Part shown: positions 42,201 to 49,197 of the stretch, piece after piece | Position numbering within the stretch: position 1 is the first letter of the stretch | How the letters are laid out: every line of letters begins with the position of its first letter | Source: Amycolatopsis xylanica | Lineage (GTDB): Bacteria; Actinomycetota; Actinomycetes; Mycobacteriales; Pseudonocardiaceae | Length of the DNA: 64,000 nt | Assembly (NCBI RefSeq): GCF_900107045.1 | Contig: NZ_FNON01000003.1 | Coordinates: 806,001 to 870,000 of the forward strand | Direction: 5' to 3' | Notes under the pieces: generated by a model | Told to the model about the DNA's origin: nothing | Databases searched by the model: none | What the model saw: only the letters and a program-made list of their open reading frames with translations | Translations under genes and position numbers: made by a program

Positions 42201-43715
42201 ATGCTGCTCACCGACGTCGTCTCCGCGTCAGCCGCGATCGCCGCCACCCGCTCGCGCAAGACCAAGGTCGAGGTCATCGCCGGGGTGCTGCGGGCCGCCG
42301 ATGCCGCCGAGCTGCCCGCGGTCACGGCGATCCTCACCGGCCAGATCCGCCAGGGCCGGATCGGCACCGGCTGGCGCACGCTCGCCGAGCTGGGAGTGAC
42401 GCCTGCCCAAGAGGCGTCGCTGACCATCGGCGAGGTCGACGCCGCGCTGGCGGAGCTGTCCGTCACGGCGGGCGCTGGCTCGGCGAAGCGGCGCGCCGAG
42501 GTGCTCGGGGAGCTGTTCGGGCGGGCCACGTCCGAGGAGCAGGACTTCCTGTTCCGGCTGATCACCGGGGAGCTGAGGCAGGGTGCGCTGGAAGGCGTGA
42601 TGGTCGACGCGGTGGCCGCCGCGGCCGGCGTCGCGGTGGACGTGGTGCGCCGGGCGTTCATGCTCTCGGGTGAGCTGCCGGTGACCGCCGAGGCCGCGAT
42701 CAACGGCGGTGAGGCGGAGCTGGCGGAGTTCCGGCTTCGGCTCGGCAGGCCGATCCGGCCGATGCTCGCGTCACCGGCCGAGTCGATGGACGAGGCCGTC
42801 GCCGAGCACGAGGGCAAGATCGTCGAGTACAAAATGGACGGTGCGCGGATCCAGGTGCACCGCGACGGCGACGAGATCCACATCTACACCAGGACCTTGC
42901 GCGAGATCACCGGCAGCGTCGCCGAGCTGGTCGAGCTGGTGCGCGCGCTGCCGTGCGAGTCGGTCGTGCTCGACGGCGAGACGCTCGCGCTCACCGACGA
43001 CGGCAGGCCGAGGCCCTTCCAGGAAACGCAAAGCCGCTTCGGCAGCACCCGCGAGGAGCAGGTCCGCGCGCTCCTGCTCCGGCCGTACTTCTTCGACTGC
43101 CTGCACCTCGACGGCGTCGACCTGCTCGACGCGCCGCTGGCCGAGCGCAACGTCGCGCTGCGCAAGGTCGCGGGCGAGCACGTCATCCCCGGCGAGATCA
43201 ACCCGCCCGACCCGCAACGCGTCCTCGACGACGCGATGACCGCGGGCCACGAGGGTGTGATGGTCAAGGCACTCGACTCGCCGTACGCGGCCGGGCGCCG
43301 AGGCCGCGCCTGGCTCAAGGTGAAGCCGGTGCACACCATCGACCTGGTGGTGCTCGGCGCCGAGTGGGGTCACGGCAGGCGCACCGGCACCCTGTCCAAC
43401 CTCCATCTCGGCGCCCGCGACCCCGACGGCGGCCCGCCGATCATGGTCGGCAAGACGTTCAAGGGCATGACCGACGAGCTGCTCGCCTGGCAGACCACCC
43501 GCTTCCAGGAGATCGAAACCAGCCGCACCGACTGGGTGGTCCACGTCCGTCCCGAGCTGGTCGTCGAGATCGAGCTCGACGGCGCCCAGGCCAGCACCCG
43601 CTACCCGGGCGGCGTCGCGCTCCGCTTCGCTCGCGTCGTCCGCTACCGCCCCGACAAGGACCCCGCCGACGCCGACACGATCGACACCGTCCGCTCCCTC
43701 CTCAAAGGCACCTAG
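42201..43715 (+). CDS. ATP-dependent DNA ligase (LigB type)
   Basis: 504 residues. An N-terminal helical DNA-binding domain is followed by the adenylation domain with motif I EYKMDGARIQVH (nucleophilic Lys in KMDG), LDGETLAL, the motif IV region GHEGVMVKAL and motif V WLKVKPVHTIDLVV, then an OB domain. This is the actinobacterial LigB architecture, a stand-alone ligase beside the essential NAD-dependent LigA. ATG 42201 (MLLTDVV) is the family start. The repeat element 43721-43892 follows it. Confidence 0.9.
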   Translation: MLLTDVVSASAAIAATRSRKTKVEVIAGVLRAADAAELPAVTAILTGQIRQGRIGTGWRTLAELGVTPAQEASLTIGEVDAALAELSVTAGAGSAKRRAEVLGELFGRATSEEQDFLFRLITGELRQGALEGVMVDAVAAAAGVAVDVVRRAFMLSGELPVTAEAAINGGEAELAEFRLRLGRPIRPMLASPAESMDEAVAEHEGKIVEYKMDGARIQVHRDGDEIHIYTRTLREITGSVAELVELVRALPCESVVLDGETLALTDDGRPRPFQETQSRFGSTREEQVRALLLRPYFFDCLHLDGVDLLDAPLAERNVALRKVAGEHVIPGEINPPDPQRVLDDAMTAGHEGVMVKALDSPYAAGRRGRAWLKVKPVHTIDLVVLGAEWGHGRRTGTLSNLHLGARDPDGGPPIMVGKTFKGMTDELLAWQTTRFQEIETSRTDWVVHVRPELVVEIELDGAQASTRYPGGVALRFARVVRYRPDKDPADADTIDTVRSLLKGT

Positions 43716-43720
43716 TCTCC

Positions 43721-43892
43721 GGCGTGTCGTCCATCTGTGCACGCGTGTCGTCCAGCGGCGTACGCGTGCCGTCCATCTGTGCACGGCTGCCGTCCATCCG
43801 CGTCCGCGAAATCCGCGGCATCGGGCCGTACGGGAACGGACGGCACGCGTACACAGACGGACGACACGCGTACCTGGATGGACGACACGCGG
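43721..43892. repeat. Orientation-switching 21-bp repeat array (element 3)
   Basis: Four direct units, GCGTGTCGTCCATCTGTGCA and variants (43721-43806), are followed by about 30 bp of spacer and three reverse-complement units reading GGACGACACGCGTACCTGGA and variants (43838-43892). The design (direct half, then inverted half) matches the 22-bp arrays of composite elements 1 and 2, but the unit sequence differs. It lies between the convergent ligase and small-protein genes and holds no gene. Confidence 0.75.
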
Positions 43893-43900
43893 GGGCGGGG

Positions 43901-44263
43901 TCAGCCGAAGAGGCGGTGGATGTGGTCGGAGATCTTGGCGATCAGGTCGGTGAACTCCGTGAGACCGCCCAGCAGGCCCTTCACCTTGGTCCAGCGGCTT
44001 TGGACGACCGCGGGGATGGCGACCTCGGGGGCTTGGGCGTCGGCGATGAGGTCGTCCAGGTTGTCCTCGACGACCGAGGCCTTGTCCAGCTGGGCCTGCG
44101 CGGCTTGGGAGCGCAAGGCGATCAGCAGCGCGGCCAGGTCTTGCGCGGCGACCGTGGCCTGGGGGCTGCCGACGATCAGGGTTCCGCTGTTGTGGCCGGT
44201 CTGCACGATCGGCCCGTCCGAGCTGCCGCTGATGGTGACGCGGTTGTTGATGCGGTCGCCCAC
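43901..44263 (-). CDS. Small protein with N-terminal amyloid-like QTG motif
   Basis: 120 residues. Residues 6-30 read NNRVTISGSSDGPIVQTGHN, then SGTLIV: strands joined by glycine and a Q-T-G core, resembling bacterial amyloid signalling or RHIM-like motifs. The rest is a helical bundle ending in KVKGLLGGLTEFTDLIAKIS. The neighbouring membrane protein ends with a closely similar motif. The start is 11 nt after that gene stop, so both are in one operon. Function is unknown. Confidence 0.7.
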   Translation of the reverse strand: MGDRINNRVTISGSSDGPIVQTGHNSGTLIVGSPQATVAAQDLAALLIALRSQAAQAQLDKASVVEDNLDDLIADAQAPEVAIPAVVQSRWTKVKGLLGGLTEFTDLIAKISDHIHRLFG

Positions 44264-44274
44264 TGGCGTTCTCC

Positions 44275-45957
44275 TCAGTCCTTGGCCCGCGCGGGCGGGG
44301 CCATCTTGGTGGTGATCGAGCCCGAGTTGGGGCCGGTCTGGGTGATCGGCGCGTTGTTGATGCCGATGACGTTCACGTTGTTGGTGGTGACGACCGCGGC
44401 CTGCTGCTCGAAGCGCGCCTCGGAGTACCCGGACTCGCGCAGGATCCGGGCGATGGCGGGCAGCAGCCTGCTCTCGATGATCTTGTCGTAGCGCTCCACG
44501 TCGAGCAGCTGGAAGTAGTTGCTGACGTTGGCCGAAGCCGCCAGCTCACGCAGGCTCAGGAGCGAGCCGTAGCGATCCGGGTCGAGCACACCCGCTTCCC
44601 GCTTGGGCTGGCGGACCCTGCTGAACAGGTTGACCAGCCTGCCGGGCACCGTGATCGGCAGCTTCAGCCACTCGAGGAGGCCGTCGAACAGCGGTCTCGG
44701 CGAGTTCGGGCGCATCTTGTCGACCACCTGGTACTGGGACCGGATCGGCGGCAGCACGCAGGGCGTCCATTCGAGATACAGCGTCGACTCGGTGACCGCC
44801 ACGTGCAGATAGGTGGACACCACCAGCTCGCGGTTCCAGGTCTCGACCTGGAAGCAGAGGTAGTAGCGCGCCCATTCCTTCGGCTGCAGCCGGACGCGCT
44901 CGGCCTCGTCGTGGGCGAGGTGGCCGTACGGCGGGCGGTCGGCCGCCGGCAGGTACGCCAGCGCGTCCGGGGTGTGGAAGTGGTGGATCAGCTCGGTCGC
45001 CGGGGTGTACACGGCGCCGTCGACCTTCAGCTCACCCAGCCTGCCGTCGGGCGAGAGCACGCCGTCGCGGCGCAGATCCTCGACGGCGGCACGGATTCCG
45101 GCGTACATCGAGGCCGTGGTCAACGGCTTGTCGCCGGTGCGCTGGTCCTCCGGCAGCCGTTCCAGCGGGATGGCCATCGACCACGACTGGCGGCGGACGC
45201 CGGAGCCGACGAACGGGTTGTAGCCCCGGTGCACGATCAGCGGGGTGTCGCCGGCCGCCTGCCTGCTCACCTGCTGGTGCCGCTGCAGCTCGGCGCGGAA
45301 GTCCTCGGCGAACATGCTCGGCGCGAGGTCGTGGTCGGCAGGCCGCGGCGCGGCGCCCCGGCTGAACCGGCTGGTGAGCAGCTGCCAGGTGCTGAACCGC
45401 TCGCCGACCAGCACCGCCAGCACGATGAACACGAGGATCCAGGCGAACACCGACCGGACGGTCTCGCCGGTGGTCGAGCTGTACTCCGCCGCCGTGCGGT
45501 AGTAGCCGGAACTGCCGCCGCCGAACAACTCGCTGCCATACTGGGAAATCAGCCACAGCACCAGGCCGACGACCACCGCGGCGCCGATGATCTTCACCGT
45601 GCGGGAGCCGGAGTTGGCGCTCGAGCCCATCTTCGTGACGAAGTCCGCGCCACCGACGAAAAGGCCGAACGCGATCCAGCCGTAGAGCAGCGGGTTGTCC
45701 CACGACAGGATCACGAAGACCGCCATCAGGAAGAGCAGCGTCGCGTCCAAGACCTTCCGCCGGACCCGCGCGCGCACCGCTTCGGCGAGCACCCGCACCG
45801 AATCCAGCCCCGGTGACGGCGGGATCGGCCGGGTCGGTTCGACCAGGAACTCCTTGAGCGCGCTGGTCGCGTACGACGGGTCCAAATAGGACGCCGCGCA
45901 CAGGTAACGCGTGGTGTCGTCGGGTCTTCCCGGTCTTCTGACGGGGATTTCGGTCAT
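44275..45957 (-). CDS. Membrane protein with C-terminal QTG-NSG motif
   Basis: 560 residues. Four or so hydrophobic segments lie in residues 65-185 (LLFLMAVFVILSWDNPLLYG and later VRSVFAWILVFIVLAVLVGE). A large soluble domain follows, including RGYNPFVGSG and TPATELIHHFHTPDALAYLP. The C-terminal 30 residues contain NNVNVIGINNAPITQTGPNS, a near match to the N-terminal motif of the next protein. The soluble domain may be a sensor or scaffold; I recognise no enzyme motif. ATG 45957 lies 14 nt after the upstream gene stop. Confidence 0.72.
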   Translation of the reverse strand: MTEIPVRRPGRPDDTTRYLCAASYLDPSYATSALKEFLVEPTRPIPPSPGLDSVRVLAEAVRARVRRKVLDATLLFLMAVFVILSWDNPLLYGWIAFGLFVGGADFVTKMGSSANSGSRTVKIIGAAVVVGLVLWLISQYGSELFGGGSSGYYRTAAEYSSTTGETVRSVFAWILVFIVLAVLVGERFSTWQLLTSRFSRGAAPRPADHDLAPSMFAEDFRAELQRHQQVSRQAAGDTPLIVHRGYNPFVGSGVRRQSWSMAIPLERLPEDQRTGDKPLTTASMYAGIRAAVEDLRRDGVLSPDGRLGELKVDGAVYTPATELIHHFHTPDALAYLPAADRPPYGHLAHDEAERVRLQPKEWARYYLCFQVETWNRELVVSTYLHVAVTESTLYLEWTPCVLPPIRSQYQVVDKMRPNSPRPLFDGLLEWLKLPITVPGRLVNLFSRVRQPKREAGVLDPDRYGSLLSLRELAASANVSNYFQLLDVERYDKIIESRLLPAIARILRESGYSEARFEQQAAVVTTNNVNVIGINNAPITQTGPNSGSITTKMAPPARAKD

Positions 45958-45971
45958 CTCGGATGGCCCCC

Positions 45972-46676
45972 TCAGGGCGTCGAACCACTGACCATCGCGG
46001 CGGCGATGGCGGCTGTCTCTGACCAGGTCGCGAGCGGGCCGTGCGCGTAGACGTAGTACTCGATCCCGCCTGCCCGCCAGTAGACGGACCGGACATGGCG
46101 GCGGCCTTCCGGGGCATTCCATTCGAATTCCCAGTCGACCGCCTCGTGCCCGCGCACGGAGGTGGGCCGCAGCCCGAGCAGCACATATCCGGATCGCTGC
46201 GCGACCTGGCGCTCATAGCGTTGATGGAACGTTTGGATATCGGCCGGATCCGCGGGCTCGGCGCCGCCGAATTTGAGAATCCGCTTCGGGTCACCCGGAT
46301 CGGTCGCCTGCATGCTGCCGGGTTCCGGGACCGTTTTCGTCGGCCAGCCACGCGGAATGATCATGTCCAGCCCGGCGGGCGCGGAAATCCTTTCCCACTC
46401 CGGCGGTAACGTTTCCGTGCTCCGCACCGTCACAGTAGGCGGATAACTCGGCAAGGTGGTCACCGTCGTGATCGGTGGCGCGAAAGTCGTTGCGGGGGAA
46501 GGGGTTGACGGCGACACGAGCGACAAACCCTCCGGCGACGCCGAGGGTGAGTCGGGCTCATTCCCGGTTTTCCCGATCAGCACCCACGCCAGCCCGAGCA
46601 GCGTGCACAGCATCAGGTTCGCGATGACGGCGATGATCGCGAACCGGCTCGAACTGAGCTGGGCTGAACCCGACAT
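45972..46676 (-). CDS. Membrane-anchored extracytoplasmic protein
   Basis: 234 residues. One N-terminal transmembrane helix (FAIIAVIANLMLCTLLGLAW) is followed by a Ser/Thr/Pro-rich linker (about residues 40-90) and a globular domain with WERISAPAGLDMIIPRGWP and DWEFEWNAPEGRRHV. This layout (anchor, flexible linker, extracellular sensor-like domain) is common beside Ser/Thr kinases in actinobacteria. It is the first gene of a three-gene operon with the two QTG-motif proteins. Confidence 0.7.
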   Translation of the reverse strand: MSGSAQLSSSRFAIIAVIANLMLCTLLGLAWVLIGKTGNEPDSPSASPEGLSLVSPSTPSPATTFAPPITTVTTLPSYPPTVTVRSTETLPPEWERISAPAGLDMIIPRGWPTKTVPEPGSMQATDPGDPKRILKFGGAEPADPADIQTFHQRYERQVAQRSGYVLLGLRPTSVRGHEAVDWEFEWNAPEGRRHVRSVYWRAGGIEYYVYAHGPLATWSETAAIAAAMVSGSTP

Positions 46677-46779
46677 GACGACCCCTGCGATTTTCTTCGA
46701 CCAGGATTCCCCTTATGCAATTTGCAGACCGTATCATGCAGAACCGACCGGCCGAAGTAACGGTTGAAGGAGGTTTCGG

Positions 46780-47286
46780 GTGCCCGAATACGATTCGCAA
46801 ACGATTCACGAATTAGAACGGTTATTAACCGTCAGCCCTTTTGATCAACAACTTCGGCTGCGGCTGGCGACCGCGCTCTACGCGCAGGCCTGCGCCGCCT
46901 GCAGTGTCACCAGGGACGGAAAGCTGGTGATGACCACACAGGCCCAGCGCGACACCTGCGGGCGCGCCGCGTGGCGGGTGCTCGAACTCCAGGTCGCCGA
47001 TCCCGCGCTGGTCCAGGCCGCGACCGAGTTACAACGCGAGGTCCGCGAGGGTGATGACTGGATCTGGCATCCACGCGGCACCGGCACCCTGCTCACCGCC
47101 GTCGTGGTGCTCGCCGGGCTGGCACTGGTTTCGATCATGGTGCGGGCCGACGACTTCGTGCTGGCCGGGGTCGCCGCGGCGCTGAGCAGCGCGCTGCTGG
47201 CCTTCGTCGTACTGCGTTTCCGGCGGCAGAGCTGGCGGATCCGCGCGGAGCAGGCCCAGACCTCGATCTGGGAACACGGGATCTAG
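46780..47286 (+). CDS. Tail-anchored protein with two C-terminal TM helices
   Basis: 168 residues. The N-terminal 100 residues are helical (SPFDQQLRLRLATALYAQAC, TPR-like) with cysteines in CAAC. Two transmembrane helices follow (LLTAVVVLAGLALVSIMVRA and VLAGVAAALSSALLAFVVLR). GTG 46780 follows a strong GAAGGAGG site. It is divergent from the three-gene operon and probably belongs to the same locus. Confidence 0.7.
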   Translation: MPEYDSQTIHELERLLTVSPFDQQLRLRLATALYAQACAACSVTRDGKLVMTTQAQRDTCGRAAWRVLELQVADPALVQAATELQREVREGDDWIWHPRGTGTLLTAVVVLAGLALVSIMVRADDFVLAGVAAALSSALLAFVVLRFRRQSWRIRAEQAQTSIWEHGI

Positions 47287-48494
47287 GCGCGTACCCGCCG
47301 AAAGGCATTCAACGGATCGCTGACGCCCGCGGTGATCAGCGACCGCCAGGCGCCGCGCCGCTTGTCGACCGGCTTCCCGGCGGCGACGCGGTGCATTTGC
47401 TGGGTGTGCCACTGGATTTCCAGCAGGCTGTCGGCGAGGCGGATGCCAGTCTTGGGGCACAGACGTTCGGCGCGGACGTCCGCACCGGCGAGCAGCCGCC
47501 GGGGCAGCTCCGGGTCGACGATCATCGGCCTGCCGAGCCCGATGACGTCGAGCGCGCCGGACCGCAACGCCTCGTTCATGCCGTCCACCGTGGCGAACCC
47601 GCCGGTCACCATCAGCGCGACATCGGAAACCTTGCGCGCTTTCGCGGCGTAGTCGAGGAAATAGGCCTCGCGGCGCACCGAGCTCGCGCGCGTCACCCCC
47701 ATCATCGCGGCCTTCTCGTACGTGCCACCGGAAATCTCGAGCAGATCGAGCCCGGCCTCGCCGAGCTCGCGCACGACCTCCAGCGACTCCTCCTCGGTGA
47801 ACCCGCCACGCTGGAAGTCGGCGCTGTTCAGCTTCACCGAAAGCGGGACACGCGCGGGCAGTTCGGCCCGGATCCGGCGGACCAGCTCCAGCAGGAATCG
47901 GCGCCGTCGGACGGCGTCGCCGCCCCACTCGTCGGTGCGCTGGTTCGTCAGCGGCGAAAGGAACTGCGAGATCAGGTACCCGTGCGCGCCGTGCAGCTGG
48001 ATGCCCGCGAACCCGGCGTCCGCGAAGGTCGACGCGGCCAGCACGAACCGCTCGACCAGCGCCTCGACCTCCGCCGAGGTCAGCGCGCGCGGCGTCGCGA
48101 ACACCGAGCGGATGCCGCGGTCGGCGAACGGGACGGCGGACGGCGCGACCGGCTGCCGAGACAGGAATCGAGGGCTCTGCCTGCCGGGGTGGTTCAGCTG
48201 CGCCCAGAGCTGCGCACCGGTGCTCGCGACCGACTCGGCCCACGGCTTGTAGTCGACCGGATCGGGCACGACCGGGATCGCGACGTTGCGCGGCTCGCCG
48301 AGCGCGGTCGGATCGACCATCACGTTTCCGCTGATCAGCGCGCCGGCGCCGCCTCGCGCCCAAGTACGGTAAAGGGAGATGAGGTCCACGCTCGGCCGGT
48401 TGTGGCGGTCGCCGAGCTGCTCGCTCAGCGCCGACTTCACGATCCGGTGCGGGAGCACGGCGCCACAGCGCAGCTCGAACGGCTCGGCCAGCAT
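47283..48494 (-). CDS. NADH:flavin oxidoreductase (Old Yellow Enzyme family)
   Basis: 403 residues, TIM-barrel FMN enzyme. Recognisable parts: LPHRIVKSALSEQLGD at the N-terminus, AQLNHPGRQSPRF, GIQLHGAHGYLISQFLSPLT with the substrate-binding His, NQRTDEWGG and VTGGFATVDGMNEALRSG. There is no C-terminal 4Fe-4S extension as in 2,4-dienoyl-CoA reductase. Substrates are probably unsaturated carbonyl compounds. It is divergent from the MBL hydrolase; two palindromic operators lie in between. Confidence 0.88.
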   Translation of the reverse strand: MLAEPFELRCGAVLPHRIVKSALSEQLGDRHNRPSVDLISLYRTWARGGAGALISGNVMVDPTALGEPRNVAIPVVPDPVDYKPWAESVASTGAQLWAQLNHPGRQSPRFLSRQPVAPSAVPFADRGIRSVFATPRALTSAEVEALVERFVLAASTFADAGFAGIQLHGAHGYLISQFLSPLTNQRTDEWGGDAVRRRRFLLELVRRIRAELPARVPLSVKLNSADFQRGGFTEEESLEVVRELGEAGLDLLEISGGTYEKAAMMGVTRASSVRREAYFLDYAAKARKVSDVALMVTGGFATVDGMNEALRSGALDVIGLGRPMIVDPELPRRLLAGADVRAERLCPKTGIRLADSLLEIQWHTQQMHRVAAGKPVDKRRGAWRSLITAGVSDPLNAFRRVRA

Positions 48495-48506
48495 CACGAC
48501 CCCTTT

Positions 48507-48548
48507 CTTACCGTCAGTAAGTCTACTCTCCAGTACGTACCGACGGTA
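48507..48548. promoter_or_regulatory. Two related palindromic operators
   Basis: CTTACCGTCAGTAAG (48507-48521) and TACCGACGGTA (48538-48548) share the pattern TACYGWCRGTA. They lie 13 and 44 bp upstream of the oxidoreductase start and about 28 bp from the MBL gene start, where a TetR-type repressor could shut both promoters. No TetR gene is adjacent. Confidence 0.5.
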
Positions 48549-48575
48549 TGTCAAACGGTCGCTAAAGTCATATTT

Positions 48576-49193
48576 ATGGCGGCAGTGGTACAGAACGTGG
48601 TCACTTCGGGCACCTTCGAGCTCGACGGCGGCAGCTGGGCGGTCGACAACAACGTCTGGCTGATCGGGGACGACACCGAGGTGCTGGTGATCGACGCGGC
48701 GCACGACGCCGAGGCCATCGCCGACGTCGTCGGCGACCGCAAGCTGGTCGCGATCGTCAGCACGCACGCGCACAACGACCACGTCAACGCCGCGCCCGCG
48801 CTCGCCGAGCGCACCGGCGCGCCGATCCTGCTGCACCGCGAGGACCGGGTGCTCTGGGACCTCACGCATCCCGGCCGCGCGCCGGACGGCGAGCTCACCG
48901 ACGGCCAGACGCTGACCGTCGCGGGCACCGAGCTCCGGGTGCTGCACACCCCGGGCCACGCGCCGGGCGCGGTCTGCCTCTACGCGCCGGAACTCGGCGT
49001 GCTCTTCACCGGCGACACGCTGTTCCACGGCGGCCCCGGAGCCACCGGACGGTCCTATTCGGACTATCCGACCATCGTGAAGTCCATCCACGACAAGCTT
49101 TTCGCACTACCCGACGGCACCGAGGTCCGCACCGGCCACGGGGAGAGCACGACGATCGGCGCCGAGAAGGCCGCCTCGACCGGGTGGGACTGA
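48576..49193 (+). CDS. MBL-fold metallo-hydrolase (glyoxalase II-like)
   Basis: 205 residues. The metallo-beta-lactamase metal motif is STHAHNDHVN; further ligands are His in LHTPGHAPGAV and Asp in LFTGDTLFHGGPGATG, and the last His in TGHGES. It is the short actinobacterial form with VVTSGTFELDGGSWAVDNNV at the N-terminus, which is often near mycothiol-dependent formaldehyde metabolism genes. There is no RBS; TAAAGT lies 7 nt before ATG 48576, so a leaderless message is likely. Confidence 0.85.
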   Translation: MAAVVQNVVTSGTFELDGGSWAVDNNVWLIGDDTEVLVIDAAHDAEAIADVVGDRKLVAIVSTHAHNDHVNAAPALAERTGAPILLHREDRVLWDLTHPGRAPDGELTDGQTLTVAGTELRVLHTPGHAPGAVCLYAPELGVLFTGDTLFHGGPGATGRSYSDYPTIVKSIHDKLFALPDGTEVRTGHGESTTIGAEKAASTGWD

Positions 49194-49197
49194 GCGT

